DNA from: Dreissena polymorpha
Taxonomy: Eukaryota; Mollusca; Bivalvia; Myida; Dreissenidae
NCBI RefSeq assembly: GCF_020536995.1
Contig: NC_068360.1
Coordinates: 88,429,676 to 88,493,675, forward strand
Direction: 5' to 3'
DNA length: 64,000 nt
The number at the start of each line of letters is the position of its first letter. Position 1 is the stretch's first letter. The translations under genes and the position numbers were made by a program. The notes under the pieces are model-generated. The model did no database searches, was not told where the DNA came from, and saw nothing but the letters and a program-made list of their open reading frames with translations. Below are positions 51,132-62,598 of the stretch, one piece after another.

Positions 51132-51318
51132 ATGCAAAAACAGGGCTTAATGCATGTGCGCAAAGTGTCGTCTCAGATTAGCCTGTGTAGTCAGCACAGG
51201 CTAATATGGGATAACACTTTGTGATAAGACTGAATTTGTGTTTACAACAGATTTCCTTTAAACACATATTCCATAAAACAGCAATTTATGCATATACATT
51301 TAGCCCCATTTTTCTACA
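51132..51318 (+). mobile_element. Palindromic family 1 element, shortened
   Basis: TTAATGCATGTGCGCAAAGT and the loop TTAGCCTGTGTAGTCAGCAC; the second half is reduced to CATATACATTTAGCCCCATT. Confidence 0.7.
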
Positions 51319-52565
51319 GCAAGGGCAATATTTAAATGAGGATGAGAATTCCTTAAGAAAAAAAAGCAAGAGATCGCGCATTACAACATTCAAGATGTAA
51401 CTAAACATGTTCGGTAGGGCAAAGATTCCCTAACATTTCAGTGCTGCCTTAATACTTTTTTTATATTCCAAAATCCGAAACCAAATATAAAGGCCAATAC
51501 TTTGATAATGTTAGAAACATCCAAACCAAAGTATTGAGGTACTCATGTTCACATGATGGCTAACAAGTATTACTCGTCTAGCATCAATCTTTATGAGTTC
51601 TGCCCAACACAAGAACTAAACTGAAGGATGTACAAACGAACAAGAGGAAATCAATATGTCCCCCTCTCTCTGAATATGGGGGTCATATAAGGACCGCGCT
51701 TAAAACTATTTTATAAGATGCAGGAGGGTTGTGCACAACACCTTTTATATACATGTAGGTGTCATAATTTGTGCAGTAAATACATTAAAATATACAATTA
51801 TATGGCAATTAGCAATAGGTATCACAGTACATAGGCAAAGAACACGTAACATGCTGTAGATGATGATGTTAATATGAAAATAAACATAGTAATATATGAG
51901 TACTTGTTCAAAAGTACAACTGGAAATAATTTAAAAGAAAGAAAAGATTTTGTCAAAGGACTTGGAAACTTTCATCAATTTATTTCCTGTGTTATAATTT
52001 AGTAAGAGAACTTAGAGACATTGAATAAGTCTGCTTATTTAAAAACTAAGTATCTGTGACATTAAATAATAACGCTTAGATGCTTTAACTATTTTTGTGT
52101 CTGGAATGCCTTAGATATTGAAAGTCAAACAAACTCAGACTAAACATTCATTTCCAAGCAAGCCCTGAAAAATACTCGTTATACAGTTAAAATGATTCTG
52201 CTATCGATGACATACATTTACTCCTCAGATAATGAAATTAATTCACGAAAAAAAAAGTTGAACAACACTTGCAATAAATATTAGTGCATAATTCATAATT
52301 GCAAATTAAAACAAAATGTAAAAATGTTCACAACCTTTGGTTAGATAAATATTATCCCCAAAATATAAATGAACATCAAAAGATAAAAGTGTTGTAAATT
52401 AAGTATTGTCATACATTACAAGAATTGCTATGAGAACTGAAACAATAAAAGAGGTTATTAATATACAAAAGCAAGTCTTTTTCAAAATGAAAATTAATAA
52501 TGAACAAAAGCTTACGTTAACAGTGTAATAGTCATACAGCTCTAAGAAGTAATTACTGAATGCCT
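51319..52565. other. 3' flank of the GDPD5-like gene
   Basis: Contains a short tandem-core remnant at 51640-51690 (CAAGAGGAAATCAATATGTC, GGGGGTCATAT). Otherwise AT-rich with no gene. Confidence 0.45.
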
Positions 52566-52571
52566 TTTATT
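52566..52571 (-). promoter_or_regulatory. Candidate polyadenylation signal, GDPD5-like gene
   Basis: AATAAA on the minus strand, about 136 bases after the stop. The real site may lie further downstream. Confidence 0.3.
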
Positions 52572-52706
52572 ATAGATTTCATATAAACTGGCGATATAAC
52601 CGTCCTTATACAACACAAATAAGCAAGAACAAAACCATCAGTAAAACATGACCATTCAAATTACAAATAATATTTCAATAAGCATTATACATAAAGCATT
52701 TGCATA

Positions 52707-53193
52707 TCATATGTTATAAGTACCAGTCACAGAAAATGAGCTATTTGTTCTATTTCTGTTGAACATTATTTCAGTCACACTTTCCTCCGGGTTTGTGTTT
52801 TCTAAACTATTATAACTGTTCCTATTCCTTGAAATTGTTAGCAAATCTCCATTTTCTAAGCCCATAGTTAAGCTTTCCCTGCCATTTGCCACATCTCCGT
52901 TACCTTGGAAACCATCATCGCTATAGTAACTTTCACGGTTGCTATGGAAAGCCTGGGAAAGAGCCTGACCATCTTCTGCGTTCATGGTGATTTCATAACC
53001 CCTACTATCAATGCCAAAGTCATGGTCGCTATGGTCAAGGTCACACGTGTCACCGGGAAGGTCACGCATGAGTAGCTTTTCTTTCATTGACCTCCTGGCT
53101 CGCTTGTGACCCCAGTTACCATGGCCGCTGAGGCTGGAGTTGAGACTGAGGCTCGTTTGATCTGGATGGAACTGTTGACCAAACAGCCGGTGC
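52707..53193 (-). CDS. GDPD5: GDPD5-like, last exon (cytosolic tail)
   Basis: After the acceptor TTGTTGTTGTTGCAG, 161 residues of cytosolic tail follow, with RRSMKEKLLM matching the SIMKEKLIF segment of GDPD5, then an Asp/Ser/Asn-rich end and stop. The tail is longer than in the human protein and has no other motif I recognise. Confidence 0.9.
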
Positions 53194-53210
53194 CTGCAAC
53201 AACAACAAAA

Positions 53211-53408
53211 TAGCCTCGCTCTAAGAAAATGGGGTTAAAGGCATGTGCAAAGAGTGTTGTCCCAGATAAGTTGCGCAGTCTGAACAAGCTAATCAGCAAC
53301 TACATTTTCCGCCTAAATTGGATTTCCACATATAAAAGACTTCATTTAAACGCAAAGTATCTTAAAAGCGGAAAGTGTTGTCCCTGATTAGCCTGTGCTG
53401 CTTAAGGA
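53211..53408 (+). mobile_element. Palindromic family 1 element next to the last exon
   Basis: Starts CTCGCTCTAAGAAAATGGGG and has loops around TTAGCCTGTGC. It lies 17 bp from the acceptor of the last GDPD5-like exon; the closing half is lost. Confidence 0.75.
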
Positions 53409-53751
53409 TAACTTTCACACAAAACAAATGTTATATATTATGCCAAATTTCCTATGCAACTGCCTGAATTTACCAATATTTGCATAAGTTTATCAACCAA
53501 ACAATGTTAGTTTTCTTTGTGGTTATTGTTAGAATGCACAACTCATCTTGGTAAGAAAGCCTCCAATTATATTTGAGAAATAGATACAAACTGGTTACTG
53601 GTCTATTGTTGTGTCAGGTGAGGCTTCGAATAAACAAACGGCAAGGCTTGATAATGATTTATTCATGCCAAGCATGATATATTACACCAAGATAGGGAAG
53701 TACCTGTTCTTCTCTTGATCATACCTCTATGTCCCCATTTTAAAAGAAATA

Positions 53752-54612
53752 ATGAACAAGGGCTGTTTGTAAAACATGCATGCCCCCCATATGAGCTATC
53801 AGTTGTAGTGGCAGCCATTGTGTGAATATGTTTTTTGTCACTGTTACCTTGACCTAGTGACCTGAAAATCAATAGTGGTCATCTGCCAATCATGATAAAT
53901 GTACCTATGAAGTTTCATGATCCTAAGCCTAAGTATTCTTGCGTTATCATCCGGAAACCATTTTACTGTTTCGAGTTACTGTGACCTTGACCTTTGACCT
54001 AGTGTCCTGCAAAATCAATAAGGGTCATATGCAAGTCATGATCAATGTACCTATGAATTTTCATGATCCTAGGCCTAAGCATTCTTGAGTTATCATCCGG
54101 AAACCATTTTACTGTTTTAAGTCACTGTGACCTTGACCTTTGACCTAGTGACCTGAAAATCAATAGGGGGTCATCTGCCAGTCATGATCAATGTACCTAT
54201 GAAGTTTCATGATCCTAGGCCTAAGCATTCTTGAGTTATCATCCGGAAACCATTTTACTGTTTTAAGTCGCTGTGACCTTGACCTTTGATCTAGTGCCAT
54301 GAAAATCAATAGGTTGCATCTGCCAGTCATGATCAATGTACCTATGAAGTTTCATGATCCTAGGCGTTAGCATTCTTGAGTTATCATCCGGAAATCATTA
54401 TACTGTTTTGAGTCACTGTGACCTTGGCCTTTGACCTAGTGACCTGCAAATCAATAGGGGTCATCTGCCAGTCATGATCAATGTACCTATGAAGTTTCAT
54501 GATCCTAGGCCTAAGCGTTCTTGAGTTATCATCCGGAAACCATCTGGTGGACTTACCGACGGACCCACATGTGCAAAACAATATACCCCCTCTTCTTCGA
54601 ACGGGGCATAAA
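53752..54612 (+). mobile_element. Tandem-core element, about five units
   Basis: Same family as 46384-48416: AACAAGGGCTGTTTGTAAAA at left, about five core units of 140 bp, then GGACTTACCGACGGACCCAC and CCCCCTCTTCTTCGAACGGG then GCATAAA. In a GDPD5-like intron. Confidence 0.85.
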
Positions 54613-55329
54613 TATAATTGCTGACTGCTACATTTTTTGTGAAAATGAATATGTTGTTCGATGTTTGACATGTTAATAATGGTGTAATGAGTTCTTGCGC
54701 TTGATATATTGAGAACTATTACCTACCTGTAAACATTTGCTGATATAACAACTTCCTGTTGACATGATATAAAAAATATCAGACAGGTTTACATCAGACA
54801 GATATCAATTTGGTGGTTTGAAAAATAGGCTGATTATACTTCTATTTAATTGTTGTTCAAAGATCCCTTTATCTTAGAAAAATCCTTTTTTTTTCAGAGT
54901 AGCGACATGTTTTTATTATCATATCATATACAACATGACTTACAACCTATGCAAACATATGTGGACATATATTTGTATAAAAATCAGATGTTTATATTTG
55001 AGGAATTAATAATCCTTGAAGTAGAAGGCCCTGACATTATCCACACTTCCTCATAGTAATGAAGCTAACCTATAAAGTTTAACTGAATTACAGGTGCTGA
55101 GAAACAGCCAGGACAAGAGAGTATGATCTATAGATGGCCAGGCAAAGTGCACATTATACTCTTCACAAACAAATATTAAGGGAACATTGAGATTTTTAAG
55201 CAAATCAATCAAAATCATTTAATTCATACATTTCAATTCAATAATTGTATAGTTTTACTGTTACAAGCGTCGAATTCCCTGATTTCACCATTTCCCAGTG
55301 TCAGATGTGAGCCCGTCACCATTTCATGA
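54613..55329. other. Intron sequence, no feature seen
   Basis: GDPD5-like intron DNA without recognisable repeats. Confidence 0.5.
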
Positions 55330-55701
55330 GCCTCATTCTAGGCTTAATGTGTGTAGAGTTTCCTCCCAGACTAGCCTGTGCAGTCTGCCAAGGCTAATCA
55401 GGTATGACACTTTAAGCCAAAACTGGATTTTTGTTCAAAAGATACTTCCTTTTAAAAAAAAATACACAAAAGCGGAAAAAGTTATCCGTGATTAGCCTGT
55501 GAAATCTGCACAGACTCATCACAGATAACATTTTCCGCTTTCAGCCCAAACTGGATTTTGTTAAGATGACACTTCCTTTAAATACAAATTTCCAAAAAGT
55601 GTAAAGTGTCATCCCTGATTAGCCTGTGCAAACTGCACAGGCTAATCTGGGACAACACTTTACACACATGCATTAAGCCCCTATTTCCCAGAATGCAGCT
55701 C
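55330..55701 (+). mobile_element. Palindromic family 1 element, expanded
   Basis: Contains three TTAGCCTGTG stem-loop blocks in place of two (near 55370, 55490 and 55620), closing ACACACATGCATTAAGCCCC. It ends about 15 bp from the fifth visible GDPD5-like exon. Confidence 0.75.
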
Positions 55702-55716
55702 ATGGTTTATACCCAC

Positions 55717-55799
55717 CTCTGAATGAGGAACATGGCCACAACCAGCACTGCTGATACAGAGTCCACCGCCACCCACAGTACCAGGTAAAATGTTGGCGA
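55717..55799 (-). CDS. GDPD5: GDPD5-like, fifth visible exon (last membrane helix)
   Basis: 83 bases encoding a hydrophobic helix (FYLVLWVAVDSVSAVLVVAM and onward) equal to the last transmembrane segment of GDPD5. Acceptor GGTTTCAG, donor CAGAG|GTGGGT, phase 2. Confidence 0.92.
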
Positions 55800-55944
55800 C
55801 TGAAACCATTAGCAAACATTTACAGTTTGTTTAGTAGATATGTTTACAGAATAGTTGAGTAAAATAAATTTATATGATTTTTTTAAGGATTGCATTGCAT
55901 TACTTTGCATTTCATTGGTGCAATGAAGTATATTACAAATTAAT

Positions 55945-56652
55945 AAACTGCTGCGCCATGAGCGCATGATACGCCCGTCGTTCGCCAATGAAGTAGTAAG
56001 GTAATAAATAACCCTTTGAATCATTTTTTTACTTCAGTTTATTTAATGAAATCACGAAATTTTGACGAACAAAGTCGCATAACTCTGGAACGACAATTCA
56101 GAATTCCGTCAAAAATGAAAGGGGATCAGGGTTTATGAATATTAAGATTGTGTTAAAATTTGAAAAAAATCCATCGAAGGATATTTGAGCTACGGTAGGA
56201 CATTCAATGAAATCACGAAATTTTGACGAACAAAGTCCCATAACTCTGGAACGACAATTCAGAATTCCGTCAAAAACGAAAGGGGATCAGGGTTTATCAA
56301 TATTAAGATTGTGTTGAAATTTGAAAAAAATCCATCGAAGGATATTTGAGCTACAGTAGGACATTCAATGAAATCACGAAATTTTGACGAACAAAGTCCC
56401 ATAACTCTGGAACGACAATTCAGAATTCCGTCAAAAACGAAAGGGGATCAGGGTTTATCAATATTAAGATTGTGTTAAAATTTGAAGAAAATCTGTCAAA
56501 GGATATTTGACGTAGCGTACGACATTAACAGACGGACGGACGGACGGACGGACAGACGGACGGACAGACGGACGGACAGACGGACGGACAGACGGACGGA
56601 CAGACGGACGCGGGGTATACCATAATACGTCCCGTCATAGACGGGCGTATAA
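55945..56652 (+). mobile_element. Tandem-core element, three units
   Basis: Inverted ends ATACGCCCGTCGTTCG and GACGGGCGTAT. Three near-identical units of about 163 bp start AATGAAATCACGAAATTTTG, followed by a (GGAC/GGACAGAC)n microsatellite at 56531-56610. Confidence 0.85.
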
Positions 56653-57023
56653 AAATTACGTAGAACTTTATGTACATTGTAATCATCTGCTTTTTACTTT
56701 CACTAACTCAGACTCCCACAAAAAATCAACAGGAAAACTTGGACTTTAAATATATATATATATATAAAATAATTATATAAATTTACCATACATACATGAA
56801 ACTTGTGTTCATTTAAATTTCTTATTTACTAAACATGTTTGAGCCACAGCCTTCATAAAAAGTATTTATACAAATATATTTTTATCACTAACAAATATTT
56901 TTCTGCTGTTTGTTTAAAAAACAAGATATATATTATACGAGTAGATACAATAAATTATATTTTAAAAGTATAATAACATCTCAGTTGTCAATACGTCATG
57001 TTAATAGAGTAACAAGATTGCTT

Positions 57024-57290
57024 TGAGTCTTGTACTGGGAAAACTGGGCTTAATGAATGCAGGTAAGTGTAGTCCAAAATTAGCCTGTGAAGTCTGCACA
57101 GGCTTATCAGGAATTACACTTTCTGGTATTTATGGTATTTTTTGTTTAAACTAAGTCTCTGCTTGGCAAAAAGCCAGTTTAAGGAGAAAGTGTTGTCCCT
57201 GATTAGCCTGTGCAGGCTTCACAGGCTAATCTGGGATGACACTTTATGCACATCCATTAAACCCATTTATCCCCGACCGGAACTCATTTA
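57024..57290 (+). mobile_element. Palindromic family 1 element
   Basis: AAAACTGGGCTTAATGAATG at left; two stem-loops; closing TTATGCACATCCATTAAACC. Beside the fourth visible GDPD5-like exon. Confidence 0.8.
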
Positions 57291-57305
57291 TTCAGAAATA
57301 TTCAC

Positions 57306-57453
57306 CATGTGCCAAATGGGTGAAGCCTGCTTGCTGAGCATGTTGCAGTAGTTGGTATGTACAAAGTCCACCCCTAAACACCAATAGTAGGAGTAGAGCC
57401 AGCCTGAATCCACTATGTACACAAACTGCTTCAGTCCAGCACTCTTGTAATCT
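57306..57453 (-). CDS. GDPD5: GDPD5-like, fourth visible exon
   Basis: Encodes DYKSAGLKQFVYIVDSGWLY, then SYYWCLGVDFVHTNYC and SPIWHM, corresponding to the NLYTVNAPWLFSLLWCAGVP ... SPLWIM segment of GDPD5 that closes the catalytic barrel. Acceptor TTCTCCACAG, donor ATG|GTGAAT. Family 1 elements lie on both sides, one ending about 16 bp away. Confidence 0.92.
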
Positions 57454-57484
57454 CTGTGGAGAAAAATGGAGTTTAAAATAATGA

Positions 57485-57745
57485 TACATGCTCTTGGAAA
57501 ATGGGGCTTTATGCATATGGGTAAAGAGTTGTCCCAGATTAGCCTGTGCAGTTTGCACAGGCTAATCATGGACAACACTTTCTGCTTTGATAATATTTTT
57601 TGTTAAAATGCATTCTCTTTTTAGCTAAATGCCAGTTTACTTGGAAAGTGTTGTCCCTGATTAGCCTGTATGCAGTGCACAGGCTAATTTAGGATAACAC
57701 TTAAGGCACATGTGTTAAGCCCCATTTCCCCTGAGTATGGCTCAA
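57485..57745 (+). mobile_element. Palindromic family 1 element
   Basis: GCTCTTGGAAAATGGGGCTT at left, TTAGCCTGTGCAGTTTGCAC loop, closing TTAAGCCCCATTTCCCCTGA. On the other side of the same exon. Confidence 0.8.
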
Positions 57746-57999
57746 ATTCATGATGACCTAGAAGTCAGGCAATACCATGGAAATTACCACAATATTTAAC
57801 AACACCTGTATACTTTTTGAATTTTTAGATAATATTGTCCACCTACTTTACAAAAAAAATAAGTAAATGTTAATAATTGAATTATTTCAGGCTTTTTGTT
57901 GGATTTTTCCATATCATAAGTTTAAATGATCATGTTCTGTTCACATGATACCAATAACAGCTAGATTCCATTCTCTTGTGAATTAACTACTTTAATGAA

Positions 58000-58370
58000 A
58001 CAAGAGCACCGCATAACGGGTGCCACGCCGGGCTGCGGGTGCAGTTTTGAATAAATGAAAGCTTGTCAGAATTTATTTAATTATTTTTGAGGTCACACTG
58101 ACCTTGACCATTGACCTAGTGACCCAAAAAAGGGTGTGGCATGTAGAACTCATCAAGGTTCAGCTTCGTATGAAGTTTCAAAGTTGTAGGTTGAAGCACT
58201 TTGATTTTGGAGCCAATGTTCAAAACCTTGACAAAATGTAAAGGTTTTATCACGACGCGGACGACACGACATGACGAGCTGGCTATGACAATAACTCGGG
58301 ATTCTCGGAAAACAGCCAAGCTAAAACTGCCGTATGACTGTATGTACATTTACATCAATACCAAAAATAA
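58000..58370 (+). mobile_element. Tandem-core element, single unit
   Basis: CAAGAGCACCGCATAACGGG start, one core with TGACCTTGACCATTGACCTA, then GACGCGGACGACACGACATG. Variant of the tandem-core group. Confidence 0.6.
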
Positions 58371-58712
58371 AAACAAGATGTGTTTGTGAAACACTATGTC
58401 CCCCCACTCAAAATGTGTAGCTCCATGAGATACACATGCATGCCAAATATCAAGTTGCTATCTTCAAAGTGCAAAAGTTATGGCCAATGTTAAAGTTTAA
58501 GCGATTTTGACCCATATATTTGACCTTTGACCTTGAAGGATGACCTTGACCTTTCACCACTCAAAATGTGCAGCTCCATGAGATACACATGCATGCCAAA
58601 TATCAAGTTGCTATCTTCAATATTGCAAAAAGTTATGGCCAATGTTTAAGTTTGACGCAAATAAACCAACAAACAAACCAACAGACAGGGCAAAAACAAT
58701 ATGTCCCCCATA
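58371..58712 (+). mobile_element. Tandem-core element, two units
   Basis: CAAGATGTGTTTGTGAAACA left stem, two core units with GAGATACACATGCATGCCAA, then an ACAAACCAACA repeat. The closing GGGGACAT stem is incomplete. Confidence 0.75.
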
Positions 58713-58808
58713 ATAAAACATACAACACCTTTTCAAAAAATTGAAAACCAAATTTTCCCTTAAGGTTCTTCAAAGTAAGACATCCAAGCAAAAAGGCAGA
58801 AAACTTAC

Positions 58809-58972
58809 CTAAAATATTCCTTATCAAAATCCACATGCTCAAGGTTTACGGCAGAGAAGTTGTTTTTCTTGAGAGTTTGAGAATTCATTCCTTTCGTGCC
58901 AGCCACTCGCTGATATGCCGAGGGTATTGTGATGTTCTCAAAGCGGGTAGAGGTACCTGCTGTCCAGAATAT
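58809..58972 (-). CDS. GDPD5: GDPD5-like, third visible exon
   Basis: Encodes IFWTAGTST through EHVDFDKEYF, matching the VMWLPS ... RRGHIQRLNLRY region of GDPD5. Acceptor CTCTCACAG; donor TTTTAG|GTAAGT, phase 2. Confidence 0.9.
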
Positions 58973-59012
58973 CTGTGAGAGGAATGAGCAAGGTATAGAT
59001 ATTGCATTGGAG

Positions 59013-59346
59013 TGTCATTCTGGGGAAAAGGGGCTTAATACATGTGCATAAAGTGTCATCCCAGATTAGCCTGTGCAGTACGAACAGGCTTATCAGGGAC
59101 AACACTTTCAGCTTTTATGACATTTTTTGTTTAAATGAATTCTCTTCTTAGCAAAAATCCCATTAAGGCGGTGTCGTCCCTGATTAGCCTGTGCCAATTG
59201 CACAGGCTAATCTGAGACGACACTTTACGCACATGCATTAAACCCCCTTTTTCACAGAGCACGGCCCAATTGCATAAAGTGTTGTCCCTGATTAGCATGT
59301 AAAGACTACACAGGCTTATCTGGGATGACACTTTAGGCAAATGACT
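59013..59346 (+). mobile_element. Palindromic family 1 element plus half copy
   Basis: A full copy (GGGGAAAAGGGGCTTAATAC to CCCCTTTTTCACAGAGCAC) runs into a second right half (59270-59346) that ends TTAGGCAAATGACTTAA. Confidence 0.8.
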
Positions 59347-59866
59347 TAACCCTTTACCACTCAGATATGTATTTTGACGCATTTTTAGTCACTTAGAAAA
59401 GAAAATTTAATTAACAAGATATGTGTTTGTCAGAAACACAATGCCCAATACTGCGCCGGTTTGATTCATTTTTTTTTACCTTTGATCTTGAAGGATGACC
59501 TTGACCTTTCACCACTCAAAATGTGCAGCTCCATGAGATACACATGCATGCCAAATATCAAGTTGCTATGTGAAGGGAAATAGAAATTATGAGCATTTTT
59601 CGAAACCTAAACGCGAAACCTAAACGCAAAGTGTGACGGAAGGACAGACGGACGGACGGTCCGATCACTATATGCCCTCCTTCAGGGGCATAAAAACCTT
59701 TCTTACTAGATAAAAGTTTTAAAGGCTTTATTTCCAACCCTTAGATACTGATGAGCAGCAAACAGCATAAAACCTGAACATGCTGCGACATACTTGCAGG
59801 CTGTTCTGTTTTTATTCTTTTTGCGCATAGCCATTTTCTCTTTGCTTCTTATTGGAGAAAGGGTTA
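59347..59866 (+). mobile_element. Hairpin family 2 element split by an insertion
   Basis: The left part 59347-59413 (ACCCTTTACCACTCAGATAT) and right part 59696-59866 (ACCTTTCTTACTAGATAAAA to GAGAAAGGGTTAA) are separated by another element. The hairpin is present but weakened. Confidence 0.82.
59414..59695 (+). mobile_element. Tandem-core element nested in the family 2 element
   Basis: CAAGATATGTGTTTGTCAGA at left, one core with GACCTTTGATCTTGAAGG, then GGAAGGACAGACGGACGGAC and CCTTCAGGGGCATAA. It is younger than its host element. Confidence 0.78.
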
Positions 59867-59974
59867 AACCACACATTTGAGTATTGACTGAATGTTGAAG
59901 TTTTATTAAATACTTTTTAATTATCAATATATTTTTTGAAAATGTTGTTATAATGTAAATATGTTGCAAAACAC

Positions 59975-60212
59975 CTGAGCCTTATTCTGGGTAAACTGGG
60001 CTTCATACACGTTCATTAAGTGACATCCCAGATAAGCCTGTGCAGTCCACACAGGCTAATCCAGGATGACAATTTCAGCCTAGACTTCAGACAAATTTCC
60101 TTTAAAGCCAGAGTGATGTCCCTGATTAGCCTCTGCAGACTTCACAGGCTAATCTGGGAGGAAACTTCACACTTATGCATTAAGCCCAGTTTTACTAGAG
60201 TGCGACTCATTG
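59975..60212 (+). mobile_element. Palindromic family 1 element
   Basis: GAGCCTTATTCTGGGTAAAC at left, two stem-loops, closing ATGCATTAAGCCCAGTTTTA. Confidence 0.8.
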
Positions 60213-60220
60213 AGTTAGAC

Positions 60221-61815
60221 CACCCCTCAGGCATTTGTTCTGCTATAAACACCCCTCAGGCATTTGTTCTGCTATAAACACCCCTCAGGCATTTGTTCTG
60301 CTATAAACACCCCTCAGGCATTTGTTCTGCTATAAACACCCCTCAGGCATTTGTTCTGCTATAAACACCCCTCAGGCATTTGTTCTGCTATAAACACCCC
60401 TCAGGCATTTGTTCTGCTATAAACACCCCTAAGGCATTTGTTCTGCTATAAACACCCCTCAGGCATTTGTTCTGCAATAAACACCCCTCAGGCATTTGTT
60501 CTGCTATAAACACCCCTCAGGCATTTGTTCTGCTATAAACACCCCTCAGGCATTTGTTCTGCTATAAACACCCCTCAGGCATTTGTTCTGCTATAAACAC
60601 CCCTAAGGCATTTGTTCTGCTATAAACACCCCTAAGGCATTTGTTCTGCTATAAACACCCCTCAGGCATTTGTTCTGCTATAAACACCCCTCAGGCATTT
60701 GTTCTGCTATAAACACCCCTAAGGCATTTGTTCTGCTATAAACACCCCTAAGGCATTTGTTCTGCTATAAACACCCCTAAGGCATTTGTTCTGCTATAAA
60801 CACCCCTAAGGCATTTGTTCTGCTATAAACACCCCTCAGGAATTTGTTCTGCTATAAACACCCCTCAGGCATTTGTTCTGCTATAAACACCCCTCAGGCA
60901 TTTGTTCTGCTATAAACACCCCTCAGGCATTTGTTCTGCTATAAACACCCCTCAGGCATTTGTTCTGCTATAAACACCCCTAAGGCATTTGTTCTGCTAT
61001 AAACACCCATAAGGCATTTGTTCTGCTATAAACACCCATAAGGCATTTGTTCTGCTATAAACACCCCTAAGGCATTTGTTCTGCTATAAACACCCCTCAG
61101 GCATTTGTTCTGCTATAAACACCCCTTAGGCATTTGTTCTGCTATAATCACCCCTAAGGCATTTGTTCTGCTATAAACACCCCTAAGGCATTTGTTCTGC
61201 TATAAACACCCCTAAGGCATTTGTTCTGCTATTAACACCCCTAAGGCATTTGTTCTGCTATAAACACCCCTCAGGCATTTGTTCTGCTATAAACACCCCT
61301 CAGGCATTTGCTCTGCTATAAACACCCCTAAGGCATCTGTTCTGCTATAAACACCCCTCAGGCATTTGTTCTGCTATAAACACCCCTAAGGCATTTGTTC
61401 TGCTATAAACACCCCTCAGGCATTTGTTCTGCTATAAACACCCCTCAGGCATTTGTTCTGCTATAAACACCCCTAAGGCATTTGTTCTGCTATAAACACC
61501 CCTCAGGCATTTGTTCTGCTATAAACACCCCTCAGGCATTTGTTCTGCTATAAACACCCCTCAGGCATTTGTTCTGCTATAAACACCCCTAAGGCATTTG
61601 TTCTGCTATAAACACCCCTAAGGCATTTGTTCTGCTATAAACACCCCTCGGGCATTTGTTCTGCTATAAACACCCCTAAGGCATTTGTTCTGCTATAAAC
61701 ACCCCTAAGGCATTTGTTCTGCTATAAACACCCCTCAGGCATTTGTTCTGCTATAAACACCCCTCAGGCATTTGTTCTGCTATAAACACCCCTAAGGCAT
61801 TTGTTCTGCTATAAA
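60221..61815 (+). repeat. 29-bp minisatellite, 55 copies
   Basis: The unit starts CACCCCTCAGGCATTTG and ends TTCTGCTATAAA. 1595 bases is exactly 55 x 29, so the array has no net length change. Units differ mostly at one position (CCTCAGG or CCTAAGG). It lies in the GDPD5-like intron between the second and third visible exons. Confidence 0.97.
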
Positions 61816-62039
61816 GCTGTTTTAAAAGTGCCTAACTCTCTGAACAAATCTTTCAAATGACACAGTTTTCACCTTAAACTGATTGTACCTAAAGATTTTT
61901 TATTCCCTTGTTATGAAAATTTATCTACAAAAAGTAAAAGCAATTGCACGCTTGTTTTTTAAGAACAACCATAATAATGTCTTCTGTACAACATCCCATT
62001 TCACTCAAAATATGAATTAACACCCATTTAGAGTTTTGA

Positions 62040-62263
62040 TTAACCCATTTATGCCTAGTGGACTCTCCCATCATTCTAAATTGGATCAATTTATTTCCAA
62101 AATTAGGGATGTCTAGTATATTTATTTCTATATTTAGAATATTTCTTACAGAAATTCCTTTAAGCAAACAGCGCAGACCTTGATAAGACGCTGCATCATG
62201 CGGCATCTTATCAGGGTCTACGCTGTTTGCCCAGGCCTTTTACGCTAGGCATAAATGGGTTTT
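62040..62263 (+). mobile_element. Hairpin family 3 element
   Basis: Inverted ends TTAACCCATTTATGCCTAG and CTAGGCATAAATGGGTT; hairpin arms start AGCAAACAGCGCAGACC. In the same GDPD5-like intron as the minisatellite. Confidence 0.87.
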
Positions 62264-62376
62264 AAAAAAAATTGTGAATTAATATTTTTATGTCCAGGTA
62301 CAAGTACATACCAACTGAATAAACTGCATTTTGTACAAGAACTCCTAAAAAGTTGAAAAGAAGTTGTATGATGGAC

Positions 62377-62598
62377 CTTTGATTTGTTGACTGAGGACAT
62401 ATAGATGACATCATTGATGATCGTCAGGGTGTCATTGTAGTACGGGTGACTGACGGGGGGCAGGTACACGTCAAACATGACTGCCAGATCAAGGTACAGG
62501 GCCAGGTGTAACACCTCCAGGAATGTTGGTACGGTCTGATTCACAAACTCAGCCTGCACTACTCCTCCAGATCCTGCCAGCGTCCTGTCTGGACCGTA
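62377..62598 (-). CDS. GDPD5: GDPD5-like, second visible exon
   Basis: 74 codons, phase 0 at both ends: YGPDRTLAGSGG, then FVNQTVPTFLEVLHLALYLD and AVMFDVYLPP, the strand carrying the family's LLLNLRDP-like region. The donor AAG|GTCCAT is weak, but it is the border that lets the next exon continue the family alignment; a stronger-looking GTATGT donor at 62311 would create a stop at the junction. Confidence 0.88.

Noticed and set aside
60221-61815. CRISPR-like regular array
   Set aside because: The 29-bp units are contiguous with no unique spacers, and the DNA is animal nuclear; it is a minisatellite.
62311-62376. Longer version of the second visible GDPD5-like exon using the GTATGT donor
   Set aside because: The join to the next exon would create a stop codon; the GTCCAT donor at 62376 keeps phase and the family alignment.
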